Shown here: piece by piece, positions 8,176-16,716 of the stretch
Layout: every line of letters starts with the position of its first letter
How positions within the stretch are numbered: position 1 is the stretch's first letter
Assembly (NCBI RefSeq): GCF_900106805.1
Contig: NZ_FNNP01000006.1
Span: forward strand, 124,001 to 188,000
Source: Ruegeria halocynthiae
Lineage (GTDB): Bacteria > Pseudomonadota > Alphaproteobacteria > Rhodobacterales > Rhodobacteraceae
Reading direction: 5' to 3'
DNA length: 64,000 nucleotides
Notes under the pieces: model-generated
Database searches by the model: none
Seen by the model: only the letters and a program-made list of their open reading frames with translations
Told to the model about the DNA's origin: nothing
Position numbers and translations under genes: made by a program

Positions 8176-8937
8176 TCAGGGGCGCAGATCGTCTTCGTCT
8201 TCTTCGGTGCCGCCATCTTTGGGCAGGTTGAAGAAGCTATCAGCATCGACGATGGGTTCGTCATCTTCTTTCTCGCTACCGTCATCGGACAACGAGAACG
8301 TCTCCAGACCTTCAATCGCGGTCGGGATCTTCGGCGCCGAGTCCATTTCGAGCGACTGTTCGGTCGACACCAGTTTGCGGCGCTCGTCATCGCTCATCAC
8401 GCCACCTTCGGCGGCTTTCTTGGCCGCGGCCTTCTGCACGATGGTATCCAGTTCAGACTGCTTGCACAGACCCAGCGCCACCGGATCGATCGGCTGCATG
8501 TTGGAAATGTTCCAGTGGGTACGCTCACGAATCGACTGGATGGTCGGCTTGGTTGTGCCGACCAGTTTGGCGATCTGACCATCGCTGAGTTCGGGGTGAA
8601 ACTTCACCAGCCACAGGATCGAATTGGGACGGTCCTGCCGCTTGGACAGCGGGGTATAACGCGGACCACGGCGTTTCTCTTCGCCCGACGCGGCCGGGTT
8701 GAATTTTAGCTTCAGCTTGTGCAGGGGATTGCCCTGCGCCGCGTCAATCTCTTCCTGGGTCAGCTGGTTGTTGGCAATCGGGTCAAAGCCTTTCACGCCG
8801 GCGGCCACATCGCCATCTGCGATGCCCTGCACTTCAAGCTCGTGCATACCTACGAAATCCGCGATCTGCTTGAAGCTGATCGTGGTGTTGTCCACCAACC
8901 ATACAGCGGTTGCTTTGGCCATAAGCGGTTTTGCCAT
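8176..8937 (-). CDS. trcR: Cell-cycle transcriptional regulator TrcR (DUF1013)
   Basis: A 253-residue protein of the DUF1013 family, which is confined to Alphaproteobacteria and annotated as cell-cycle regulator TrcR. The N-terminus (MAKPLMAKATAVWLVDNTT) is typical. Two helix-turn-helix-like segments are visible: SFKQIADFVGMHELEVQGI near the N-terminus and LSDGQIAKLVGTTKPTIQSI in the middle. A lysine/alanine-rich linker and a strongly acidic C-terminal tail follow. The acidic tail is longer than the DNA-binding core needs and may contact RNA polymerase or a partner. It is preceded by a divergent promoter region shared with the RNase T2 gene and ended by an intrinsic terminator. Confidence 0.85.
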   Translation of the reverse strand: MAKPLMAKATAVWLVDNTTISFKQIADFVGMHELEVQGIADGDVAAGVKGFDPIANNQLTQEEIDAAQGNPLHKLKLKFNPAASGEEKRRGPRYTPLSKRQDRPNSILWLVKFHPELSDGQIAKLVGTTKPTIQSIRERTHWNISNMQPIDPVALGLCKQSELDTIVQKAAAKKAAEGGVMSDDERRKLVSTEQSLEMDSAPKIPTAIEGLETFSLSDDGSEKEDDEPIVDADSFFNLPKDGGTEEDEDDLRP

Positions 8938-9067
8938 CAGCCCGTCTCCTATAAATACATCTGTCCCGTCGCCGGAATGCGGCGGCCCCGAGGCTTTGGG
9001 GCAGGTTTCCGTTGTCGGGGAACTTGGGGTGTATATAGTCGCGCAAAGGCAAGAAGGGAAGAGGCGA

Positions 9068-9697
9068 ATGCGCTGGGTGGTATTGTGGATTTTCAGCGCG
9101 ATGACGGCGTTGGCTGATGGCGAGCAGGCGGGAGAATTCGACTATTACGTCCTGTCGCTCAGCTGGTCACCCAACTGGTGCGCCCGCGAGGGGGATGCCC
9201 GTGAATCGGACCAATGCCACACCCGTCATGATCATGGTTGGATATTGCATGGGCTGTGGCCGCAATATCATAAAGGCTGGCCCTCCTACTGTCGTACGTC
9301 CGAGGCCCAGCCATCACGCCGTATGACGCGGGAAATGGAGGATATTCAGGGGTCATCCGGCCTGGCCTGGCATCAATGGAAAAAGCACGGAACCTGTTCG
9401 GGCCTCAGTGCGCCAGAGTATTATGCGCTATCGCGGAAGGCCTATGAAGATGTCACACGACCTGAGGTCTTTCGCAAGCTGGACGCATCGGTCAAGTTGC
9501 CTGCCTCAGTGGTGGAAGAGGCCTTTCTCAAGGCCAACCCCACACTTGAACCAGATATGATCACAATCACCTGCAAACAGGGCTATATCGAAGAGGTCCG
9601 CCTGTGCCTGTCCCGCGACCTTGATCCCGTTCCCTGCGGCCGTGATGTGATCCGTGACTGTGTTGCCAAAGACGCGCTGTTCGATCCGATTCGTTAG
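9068..9697 (+). CDS. Secreted ribonuclease T2 family protein
   Basis: A 209-residue endoribonuclease of the T2 family, predicted to be exported through a short N-terminal signal (MRWVVLWIFSAMTALADG). Both catalytic signatures are present: CAS I, HGLWPQY with H61, and CAS II, WHQWKKHGTC with H102 and H107. Cysteines that form the conserved disulfides (SYCR, GTCSG, ITCKQ) are also there. The start used is the ATG with GGAAGAGG just upstream; an upstream in-frame extension is not signal-like and is rejected. Bacterial T2 enzymes degrade RNA in the periplasm for phosphate or nucleoside salvage. Its stop codon overlaps that of the convergent gene by four bases. Confidence 0.9.
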   Translation: MRWVVLWIFSAMTALADGEQAGEFDYYVLSLSWSPNWCAREGDARESDQCHTRHDHGWILHGLWPQYHKGWPSYCRTSEAQPSRRMTREMEDIQGSSGLAWHQWKKHGTCSGLSAPEYYALSRKAYEDVTRPEVFRKLDASVKLPASVVEEAFLKANPTLEPDMITITCKQGYIEEVRLCLSRDLDPVPCGRDVIRDCVAKDALFDPIR

Positions 9698-10182
9698 AGC
9701 GTTTTGTTCTGGCATTCGCGCGCATATTCCAGCGCTTTGGCGGTGCCCTTCAGATCAATCGCCATGACGGTTTGACCTTCCGGGTTGAATACCGTCATTG
9801 TCTTGTTCTGAGCAATTGAAGTGACAAAATTTCGGTCGGTAAAGAACACGGTCGCACCCGGCACCCGATCCTGTTTGAACCCGATGGCGGTGGCATCAAA
9901 ACTCTTACCATCCAGTTCAAACCGGATCTGATAGCTTTGCCCTGGCTTAATGTCTCCCCAGGCCTTGTTGTAGACGGTGAAATATCCGCGATTATCCAAT
10001 GCATCATAGCCCAGTCGCACAACCGTGAGGTCCTGATACACCGTCTGGATCAGGCATCCGTTGCCGAGAGCAGGGTCCATCATGATGTTCCAACCCTCGA
10101 CAAAACCTTTGTCGATGAGTTCCTGCGAAAAGGCAGCGGTGGCGGTGAAGGCGGCGAAGGTTAGGGCGAGAAGGCGGGTCAT
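9694..10182 (-). CDS. Secreted protein of unknown function
   Basis: I do not recognise a named family for this 162-residue protein. It has a clear Sec signal (MTRLLALTFAAFTATAAFSQ) with cleavage likely after AFS. The mature part alternates short beta-prone segments (CLIQTVYQDLTVVRLGYDA, YQIRFELDGKSFDATAIG), suggesting a compact periplasmic beta domain. Two cysteines (NGCLI near the start, ARECQNK at the end) could form a disulfide. It shares a TTAG overlap with the stop of the convergent RNase T2 gene. Confidence 0.7.
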   Translation of the reverse strand: MTRLLALTFAAFTATAAFSQELIDKGFVEGWNIMMDPALGNGCLIQTVYQDLTVVRLGYDALDNRGYFTVYNKAWGDIKPGQSYQIRFELDGKSFDATAIGFKQDRVPGATVFFTDRNFVTSIAQNKTMTVFNPEGQTVMAIDLKGTAKALEYARECQNKTL

Positions 10183-10550
10183 GTGTAAGTTCTTTTACAA
10201 GTGTTCAGCAATGTATCAATCTTACGATTTGCATGGCTGATAATGAGAAGTATTCGAGCATGCCGCAAGTTTGGCAAAGCCTTGACAAGCTATTAATCTA
10301 AAAAATACTTTAATACAAATTTACACCTAAAGTTGGCCCAACTTTCAATTTAATCTTGGGCATAGCCTGATGAGTAACGCAGGCAATTTGAATGTAAGTA
10401 AGCAAGCGGATCATAGTGTGATGTAAGTGATCTGTACCGGTTAGGGTAATGAATGTTGGATTTTAGTTTCGAGAGTTTTCTTCTGATTTGCGAGTTTAAT
10501 TGGCCAGCTAGTAAGCTTTCCAACGCCAGAATTTTGAGTCAGGCTTAAAC
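10183..10550. other. AT-rich intergenic region with a palindrome and a promoter-like pair
   Basis: These 368 bp carry no convincing gene. Visible elements are a sigma70-like pair, TTGACA (10282-10287) and TACTTT (10306-10311) with an 18-bp spacer, and 17 bp further on a near-perfect palindrome, AAAGTTGG-C-CCAACTTT (10329-10345). Base composition is clearly richer in A and T than the neighbours on the left. Confidence 0.5.
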
Positions 10551-12146
10551 GTGCAGGGTCGTAGAATATACCAGTGCGGCGCGATTTTGATCCTGTTGGC
10601 GGGCTTGGGGTACCTACTCCAATCGGTGTTCTCTCTGACCGGCGGATTGCTGGTCTACACACTCGATGATCCGTACATACACCTCGCGGTGGCAGAAGAA
10701 ATCCTTCGGGGGAACTTTGGCGTCAATCCCAATGAGCCAGCTTCGCCGTCCTCATCCATCCTTTATCCGGTTCTGCTGTCGGCTCTTATGGCGATTGGGT
10801 TCGGGGACATGGCGCCACTACTGCTCAATATTATTGGGGCCTGCGTTACGGCATGGATTGTTGCTGGCGTGTTTTGGTCAACCACTGTTGTCCCTAAGTC
10901 AAGACTTCAGGTTGCCTTTGCGATTTTTTTGTTGCCGCTATTGCTGCTGGCCCTGAACTTAATCGCATTGCCCATGGTGGGTATGGAGCATACGCTACAT
11001 GTGTTGGCCAGCGTGTGTGTCGTGCTGGCCATGTATCAACTGGACCGGGGGCAATCACCCTCAGCATTGCTTTTGTCGTGTATTTTGTGGGCGCCATTGC
11101 TCAGGTTCGAGGGGTTGGCAATTGCGTTGCCTGCACTTGTGGCACTCCTCATCGCTCGTCGCTTTGGTGCATTCACTGTTCTGACCTTCGCCCTGATTGC
11201 TGCCTTTTCTGCTTATGTTCTTATTATGCAGAGTTTCGGACTTCCGGCACTCCCCAGTTCTGTTCTCGTAAAATCCTCAATAAGTGAAGCTGCATATGAT
11301 CGCGGTAGCTTTGAAGCCATCTCACGACTTGTGTACTCGACTCTGGACAGCCTGAGAAATCCGCGCGGTGTTCAGATTGGCCTTGCTCTGGGACTTTTGA
11401 TCATGTCGCTGTCTTATCAGCGCCCTGCAAACGGTGGGCATTGGTTGACCGTTGGCGTCGCTTCGACCGCAATCGCGGGCCACATCGTTATGGGTCAATA
11501 TGGCTGGTTTTCGCGTTATGAAGTATACGTGCTTGCCATATCTATAGTGGCACTGCTTCTTGTATGGGGCGAAGCGTTACTGTCAGTCCGGAAACGCTCA
11601 TTTTTCAAGTTTGCGAGTATAGCGGTTTTCCTAGCGGTCATCGCAGGACCGTACGCATTTACAACACTTCGTACGCCTCATGCATCCGAGAATATCTTCG
11701 CTCAGCAGTATCAGATGCATAGATTTGCGACGGACTATTTTCCGAGGCCAGTGGCTGTTAACGATCTGGGCTATGTGTCATATGAAAATGACGTTCACGT
11801 TTTGGATTTGTGGGGGCTTGGTTCGGAAGTAGCGAGGAAGATGAATGCCGGTGGTGAGCGCAGCGCCGACGCCTTGATAGCCCTGACAACGGAAGAAGGT
11901 TCGGTCTACGCAATGATCTATGGCGATTGGTTCGCTGGTGATATCCCCAACACATGGTGCCAGATGGCGACGCTTCATACCCCGCAGGTCACTGCAGCGC
12001 TTGGAGAGGTCGATTTCTATTTGATCGACAGCGAATATGAACCTGAATTTCTACAGGCCTTGCAGTCATTCGCGGAATCGTTGCCAAAGGTATCTTCGCT
12101 TTCGATTCAATCGTGCGAAGGCACAGTGGATTTGAATTCGGATTGA
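10551..12146 (+). CDS. Polytopic membrane protein, GT-C glycosyltransferase-like
   Basis: A 531-residue protein with about ten hydrophobic segments followed by a C-terminal soluble region of about 150 residues. The first large loop after TM1 reads VYTLDDPYIHLAVAEEI. The acidic DDxxI pair at this position is the hallmark of GT-C-fold enzymes that transfer sugars from lipid carriers (ArnT/PMT-like). The C-terminal region (AVNDLGYVSYENDVHVLDLWGL) resembles the periplasmic domain of such enzymes. The start is a GTG at the first possible codon with only a weak ribosome-binding site. The gene is richer in A and T than its neighbours and stands alone, flanked by non-coding DNA, suggesting acquisition. 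Acceptor and sugar are unknown. Confidence 0.65.
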   Translation: MQGRRIYQCGAILILLAGLGYLLQSVFSLTGGLLVYTLDDPYIHLAVAEEILRGNFGVNPNEPASPSSSILYPVLLSALMAIGFGDMAPLLLNIIGACVTAWIVAGVFWSTTVVPKSRLQVAFAIFLLPLLLLALNLIALPMVGMEHTLHVLASVCVVLAMYQLDRGQSPSALLLSCILWAPLLRFEGLAIALPALVALLIARRFGAFTVLTFALIAAFSAYVLIMQSFGLPALPSSVLVKSSISEAAYDRGSFEAISRLVYSTLDSLRNPRGVQIGLALGLLIMSLSYQRPANGGHWLTVGVASTAIAGHIVMGQYGWFSRYEVYVLAISIVALLLVWGEALLSVRKRSFFKFASIAVFLAVIAGPYAFTTLRTPHASENIFAQQYQMHRFATDYFPRPVAVNDLGYVSYENDVHVLDLWGLGSEVARKMNAGGERSADALIALTTEEGSVYAMIYGDWFAGDIPNTWCQMATLHTPQVTAALGEVDFYLIDSEYEPEFLQALQSFAESLPKVSSLSIQSCEGTVDLNSD

Positions 12147-12262
12147 CCAGTTTTTTGTTCAAACGACGAGATTTAATCTGGTGTTAAATGAAGTGTATTC
12201 TCCGACCAGGAAAATCCCCAGTCGCCACGAGGATACGACCTCATTGTGATCATGAAAACTTT

Positions 12263-12856
12263 TTACAATTCCTTCCGCGCTCTCAGCGCCGCCGTAATCG
12301 TCCCGTCGTCGAGATAATCCAGTTCTCCGCCAATCGGTACGCCCTGCGCCAGCGAGGTCAGGCGGACCTGCCCCTCCAACTGATCGGCGATGTAATGCGC
12401 GGTGGTCTGGCCATCGACGGTGGCGTTCAGCGCCAGAATGACTTCTGTGATCTCCTCGGCCACCACACGATCCTTGAGGCGGGGAATGCGCAACTCATCC
12501 GGACCAACACCATCCAACGCCGACAAAGTTCCGCCCAGAACGTGATAGCGGCCTTTGAAGACCCCGGCGCGTTCCATCGCCCAGAGGTCGGCGACGTCCT
12601 CGACCACGCAGAGTTCTCCGATCGCACGGACCTCATCATTGCAGATGTCGCAGATATCGGTGGTGCCCACGTTGCCGCAGTTCAGGCATTCACGGGCGGT
12701 GATAGCGACCTGCTGCATGGTGTCTGAAAGCGGTGTCAGCAGCAGGGCACGTTTACGGATCAGGTGCAACACCGCACGGCGCGCCGAGCGAGGGCCGAGG
12801 CCCGGCAGCTTGGCCATCAGGTCGATCAGATTATCGATATCGCTGTTCGAACTCAC
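12263..12856 (-). CDS. recR: Recombination protein RecR
   Basis: A 197-residue RecR, which works with RecF/RecO to load RecA at gaps. Present are the N-terminal helix-hairpin-helix ([17 protein letters not shown]), the four-cysteine zinc site ([16 protein letters not shown]) and the Toprim domain ([17 protein letters not shown] to the C-terminal [17 protein letters not shown]). Two adjacent GTG codons could start it. The second lies 7 nt after AGGAG and gives the usual family N-terminus ([18 protein letters not shown]); an in-frame ATG further upstream precedes the ribosome-binding site and is rejected. It is the last gene of dnaX-ebfC-recR, a widely conserved order. Confidence 0.95.
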   Translation of the reverse strand: MSSNSDIDNLIDLMAKLPGLGPRSARRAVLHLIRKRALLLTPLSDTMQQVAITARECLNCGNVGTTDICDICNDEVRAIGELCVVEDVADLWAMERAGVFKGRYHVLGGTLSALDGVGPDELRIPRLKDRVVAEEITEVILALNATVDGQTTAHYIADQLEGQVRLTSLAQGVPIGGELDYLDDGTITAALRARKEL

Positions 12857-12919
12857 CACGCGGCTCCTGCAAATGAGCCGGGCAATCACGCCCGGCCGTT
12901 GATCCGTCAGGAGGGTGTA

Positions 12920-13264
12920 TCAGAACGGCAGCTTGATGTCTGCGGGCAGGCCCATGCTTTCGGTCAGTTTAGCCATTTCCGACTGCGAACGTTCCTGCGC
13001 CTTGGTCTGCGCGTCCTTGATCGCGGCGAGGATGAGATCTTCGACCACTTCCTTGTCGTCACCATTGAAGATCGAAGGGTCGATATCAAGACCTTTCAAC
13101 TCACCTTTGGCGGTCGCGGTGGCCTTTACCAGTCCGGCACCGGATTCACCCACAACCATCAGGTTGTTCAGCTCTTCCTGCATCTCGGTCATCTTGGCCT
13201 GCAAATCCTGCGCGGATTTCATCATCTTGGCCATATCGCCCAGACCGCCTAGTCCTTTGAGCAT
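12920..13264 (-). CDS. ebfC: YbaB/EbfC family nucleoid-associated protein
   Basis: A 114-residue DNA-binding protein of the YbaB/EbfC family. The N-terminal MLKGLGGLGDMAKMMKSAQDLQAKM and the central VVGESGAGLVKATATAKGELKGLDIDPSIF segments are characteristic. The fold is a dimer with tweezer-like helices that binds DNA. The ATG used has AGGAGA upstream; a longer in-frame start would place 19 atypical residues in front. It sits between dnaX and recR, as in most proteobacteria. Its role in recombination or nucleoid organisation is known only in outline. Confidence 0.93.
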   Translation of the reverse strand: MLKGLGGLGDMAKMMKSAQDLQAKMTEMQEELNNLMVVGESGAGLVKATATAKGELKGLDIDPSIFNGDDKEVVEDLILAAIKDAQTKAQERSQSEMAKLTESMGLPADIKLPF

Positions 13265-13435
13265 CGGTAATCTCCTGTCACTTGTGTTGAGGTCTAAATA
13301 CGGAGGGCAGCCGCGCTGCACAAGAGGTCAGAGGTCTTCCGCCCATCGTCAAGGCTGCTTGGGAACCTCGGCGTCTGCCGAGTGCCTGTGGCGGGCGCGG
13401 AAGAAATTAGTTGATTTGCGACTAGGCCCGCAGGA

Positions 13436-15196
13436 TCACTCCTCCTCGAACGGATCCCATTCGTCATCGACTTCGGGGAGGGCTTCGGTTTCGACCTGCG
13501 CAGCGCGCTGTTCAGCTGTTTCGATACTCTTGATCCGAGCCTTCGGGAAATGGCTTAGAACCGCTTGCACCAGTGGATGCTTTTCTGCCTCGGCCTTTAG
13601 TGCCAGATCAGCAGCATCCCGAATTTCCGCAATTGTCGGGGTATCCCCTTCGGAGACAATCGATACAGCCCACCGATTACCCGTCCATCTCTGCAGCGAC
13701 GCACCCAGTCGCTGTGACAGATCGGTCGGTGCATTGTCGGTCGGGGTAAACTCAATTCGGCCCGGCTGATAGGATACGAGGCGTACGCCGTTTTCCACCT
13801 CGACTAACAGTTTTACATCGCGGTTGGTTCTGATCAGTTCAACCACATGTTCAAATGTCGGATATCGCGCGAGCGCTGCCTGCACGTCCTGAGCCAGTGC
13901 GGCACTCGGCCCGCCCGCGTTTCCACCGATGGTCGAAGAGGCATATGTGGGTCGGCCCGCAGCCTGTGGAGCGGGGCTTGCCTGACCCGTCACTCCGGTC
14001 CCCGGGCCCGGCCCGCCATTGGGAGGCAGAGGTAGATCCTGCAGGCGCTTGATCAATTCCTCAGGGCTGGGCAAATCGGCCACATGGGTCAGGCGGATCA
14101 CGGCCATTTCAGCAGCCATCATGGCGTTGGGCGCGGCAGAGACCTCTTCCAGCGCTTTCAGCAGCATTTGCCACATACGTGTCAGAACACGCATGGGCAG
14201 CGCATCGGCCATCTGTTGGCCTCGGGCGCGCTCGTCTGGTGAAACGGTGGGATCTTCGGCAGCATCGGGGGTGATTTTAACCACCGAAACCCAATGGGTG
14301 ATCTCAGCCAGATCGCGGAGAACTGCCAGAGGATCAGCGCCCTCTGCATATTGCCCACTAAGCTCGGTCAAGGCACCGGCGGCATCACCGCGCAGGATCA
14401 AATCCATCAGGTCCAACACCCGGCCCCGATCGGCTAATCCAAGCATGGCGCGCACCTGATCAGCGCTGGTTTCGCCCGCACCGTGCGAAATGGCCTGATC
14501 CAGCAGCGAGGTTGCATCGCGCGCAGAGCCTTCGGCGGCGCGGGTGATCAGCGCCAGTGCGTCATCAGCGATTTGCGCATTCTCGGACCCTGCGATTTTG
14601 CGCAATAGGCCGATCATATCCTCGGGTTCGATTCTGCGCAGATCAAACCGCTGGCAGCGCGACAGGACGGTCACCGGGACCTTACGAATCTCGGTGGTCG
14701 CGAAGATGAATTTTACATGTTCGGGCGGTTCCTCAAGTGTCTTGAGCAGCGCGTTGAAGGCGCTGGTCGAGAGCATGTGAACCTCGTCGATGATGTAGAT
14801 TTTATAGCGAGCCGAGGCCGCACGGTAGCGCACCGAGTCTATGATTTCACGGATATCGTTCACGCCAGTACGGCTGGCGGCGTCCATTTCCATCACGTCG
14901 ACATGACGGCCTTCCATGATAGCCGTGCAGTGTTCGCATTGTCCGCAGGGTTCAGTTGTTGGGCTGCCGTTGCCATCGGGACCAATGCAGTTCATTCCTT
15001 TGGCAATGATCCGGGCGGTTGTCGTCTTTCCGGTTCCACGGATACCGGTCATGATAAAGGCCTGCGCGATCCGATCCGCCTCGAACGCGTTTTTCAGCGT
15101 GCGCACCATCGCGTCCTGACCGACCAGATCGGCAAAGGTTTCGGGGCGGTATTTGCGGGCAAGAACCTGGTAGGCGGGGCTGGGCGTATCGGTCAT
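13436..15196 (-). CDS. dnaX: DNA polymerase III subunits gamma and tau
   Basis: A 586-residue clamp-loader ATPase. Visible are Walker A (GIRGTGKTTTARIIAKG), the four-cysteine zinc module (starting at C in NCIGPDGN and ending CGQCEHC), Walker B (IIDEVHML), the sensor-1 region (FATTEIRKVPVTVLSRCQRFDLRR) and the collar domain. A Pro/Gly/Ala-rich linker (near NGGPGPGTGVTGQASPAPQA) leads to the tau-specific C-terminal domains, and the acidic end (EVDDEWDPFEEE) matches other alphaproteobacterial DnaX. It heads the dnaX-ebfC-recR set; a 171-bp gap before ebfC allows a separate promoter for the last two genes. I see no obvious slippery frameshift signal. Confidence 0.95.
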   Translation of the reverse strand: MTDTPSPAYQVLARKYRPETFADLVGQDAMVRTLKNAFEADRIAQAFIMTGIRGTGKTTTARIIAKGMNCIGPDGNGSPTTEPCGQCEHCTAIMEGRHVDVMEMDAASRTGVNDIREIIDSVRYRAASARYKIYIIDEVHMLSTSAFNALLKTLEEPPEHVKFIFATTEIRKVPVTVLSRCQRFDLRRIEPEDMIGLLRKIAGSENAQIADDALALITRAAEGSARDATSLLDQAISHGAGETSADQVRAMLGLADRGRVLDLMDLILRGDAAGALTELSGQYAEGADPLAVLRDLAEITHWVSVVKITPDAAEDPTVSPDERARGQQMADALPMRVLTRMWQMLLKALEEVSAAPNAMMAAEMAVIRLTHVADLPSPEELIKRLQDLPLPPNGGPGPGTGVTGQASPAPQAAGRPTYASSTIGGNAGGPSAALAQDVQAALARYPTFEHVVELIRTNRDVKLLVEVENGVRLVSYQPGRIEFTPTDNAPTDLSQRLGASLQRWTGNRWAVSIVSEGDTPTIAEIRDAADLALKAEAEKHPLVQAVLSHFPKARIKSIETAEQRAAQVETEALPEVDDEWDPFEEE

Positions 15197-15364
15197 GTCT
15201 GCTCTATCGGATTCGGATTATGCCGCAGCGTAGAGGCCCCCGTTGCCCGCGTCCACCGCAAGCCGGGACGATTTTCATTTTGGAAAGTGCGGATATGCGG
15301 TTAAAATCCCCATATTCTATTTTTAGGACCGGTTTCTTGTTGGTTGATGATTGGCGGGGGGATT

Positions 15365-15865
15365 ATGTCGCAACTGGTGATTTACGCGTTACAGGTTGGC
15401 GGGGGCACTCTGGCCCTGTCCTCGATGCCGGGACGAGGCGGTGCTTATGCAGAAGACCTGGATCTGATCGCGGAATGGAAACCCGGTATCGTGATCTCGA
15501 TGACGACAGAGGTTGAGATGATTCAGGATGGTGCGCGGAATTTTGGTGCTGACATACAGGGCCGTGCCAGCCGATGGGTGCATCTGCCAATCGAGGATTT
15601 TGGTGTGCCTCAAACAGAGGCATTGGATGTTTGGACTGATGTAAGTGCAACCGCGCGTCAGGCGCTTTCCGGGGGTGGTCGTGTGTTGGCGCATTGCCGT
15701 GGCGGCTGTGGCCGCTCGGGTATGGTGGTGCTGCGCCTGATGGTGGAATGCGGCGAAAGGCCAGAGGATGCCTTGAAGCGGTTGCGCGCCCTTCGCCCCT
15801 GCGCGGTTGAAACCGATGCCCAGATGTCATGGGCGGTTGAACCGGCACGTATTCAGGTTACCTAA
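15365..15865 (+). CDS. Dual-specificity/tyrosine phosphatase-like protein
   Basis: A 166-residue cysteine-dependent phosphatase. The P-loop signature HCRGGCGRSG contains the catalytic C111 and R117 in the C-x5-R pattern. Upstream, HLPIEDFGVP provides a likely general-acid Asp, as in small DSP/PTP folds of bacteria. The start taken is the ATG after a G-rich run; a TTG and an ATG a few codons upstream would add only 6-7 residues. The substrate (protein or phosphoinositide/small molecule) cannot be told from sequence. It converges on the B12-riboswitch gene with only 4 bp between stops. Confidence 0.8.
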   Translation: MSQLVIYALQVGGGTLALSSMPGRGGAYAEDLDLIAEWKPGIVISMTTEVEMIQDGARNFGADIQGRASRWVHLPIEDFGVPQTEALDVWTDVSATARQALSGGGRVLAHCRGGCGRSGMVVLRLMVECGERPEDALKRLRALRPCAVETDAQMSWAVEPARIQVT

Positions 15866-15869
15866 TACC

Positions 15870-16277
15870 CTATATGCAGGCCTGCGGCGAAAGCCTTACG
15901 TCGCTGTGTTGCGTAAGCACAGATGCCTCAAGCATCGCGCAGGGCGGTGTTGCCAGCACGCTCGAGGGCAGACTGACGGGTTCGGTGCCGAACATCATGT
16001 TGGCGTAGTCATCCAGCAGATCGGCCGCGATTTCTGGGTCGGTGCCGCAGAATACACGTATCTGATTGGATTGGGCCCGAAAGCGGGCGACGCAGCCTTC
16101 GGGGCAATGGGACAGCTCGCTGCTGCCTTCGACCTGAAACCCGGACGTTGTTACCCGCCCTGCGGTCGATATGGCCTGCGTCAGTGCCCGTGCCATCTGC
16201 GCCAGTGCTGGGCAGGGCGCGCCGGTGCGCTGGCATACGGTTGCAGTGAACTCGTGCGTATTTGACTTCCAGATCAT
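15870..16277 (-). CDS. Cys-containing small protein under a cobalamin riboswitch (possibly DUF1636-like)
   Basis: A 135-residue protein starting at an ATG with GGAGG 7 nt upstream. Six cysteines are spaced as VCQRTGAPC, SHCPEGC, VFC and PPC. The order N-terminal Cys, central VEGSSELSHCPEGCVARF, then a short strand and an acidic helix (DPEIAADLLDDYANMM) resembles thioredoxin-fold [2Fe-2S] or DUF1636 proteins. Those often sit near cobalamin genes, but the match is only by eye. It is the only gene downstream of the cobalamin riboswitch before a convergent gene, so B12 should repress it. Plausible jobs are cobalt or corrinoid handling, or a B12-independent substitute; neither is proven. Confidence 0.65.
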   Translation of the reverse strand: MIWKSNTHEFTATVCQRTGAPCPALAQMARALTQAISTAGRVTTSGFQVEGSSELSHCPEGCVARFRAQSNQIRVFCGTDPEIAADLLDDYANMMFGTEPVSLPSSVLATPPCAMLEASVLTQHSDVRLSPQACI

Positions 16278-16389
16278 ATTGCGCCCTCCGCGCGATGGGC
16301 CGGGGGTGTGGCACAGGCAGGTCGGAACAGCGCATTTGCACGGTCAGAGCCTTCCCGGACACCCCGCCCGAGTTTCAGTTTTGCATCCG

Positions 16390-16582
16390 ATGGCAGGTCT
16401 CCTGACTTGCGGGTCATCGCTTTGCCGACCTTCCCAGCCTTCAAGGCCAGTGGTATCTCGACATCGCTCACCGCTTACAGTTGCGGGGGCAGTCTCGGAC
16501 TAGGGTCTTTCCGGTTTCAACCGGACAGAACCGCACCGTGTTCCCTTTTCATCCCGGCCCGGTTGGGCGCGGAAACCATCTT
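16390..16582 (-). ncRNA. Cobalamin riboswitch
   Basis: Read on the minus strand, the classic conserved blocks appear in order: GGTTTCC (16571-16577), GATGAAAAGGGAACACGGTG near 16534-16553, CTGCCCCCGCAACTGTAAGC near 16473-16492, CCACTGG near 16448-16454, GGGAAGG near 16429-16435, and AAGTCAGGAGACCTGCC (16392-16408). These are the hallmarks of the AdoCbl-binding riboswitch. It ends 112 nt before the small Cys-containing gene, leaving room for an expression platform. Repression by cobalamin is the usual outcome. Confidence 0.95.
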
Positions 16583-16716
16583 GCTTTCGCTAGCGGTTGC
16601 ACAGCGCCTGAGTCAAGCAGATTGAGCGGGGCGGGTTACGTTTGGTCCAGCCACGTCAACCTTGACTTGGCGCAACGCGAGTGAACTGATTGGTTCAGAT
16701 AGTTTCGGAGAACCAA

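Noticed and set aside
8699..9067. N-terminal extension of the RNase T2 frame
   Set aside because: It overlaps trcR, is not signal-like, and a good ribosome-binding site precedes the internal ATG at 9068.
13367..13382. CTCGGC-GTCT-GCCGAG hairpin between dnaX and ebfC
   Set aside because: Only 6 bp and no T run on either strand; not enough to call a terminator.
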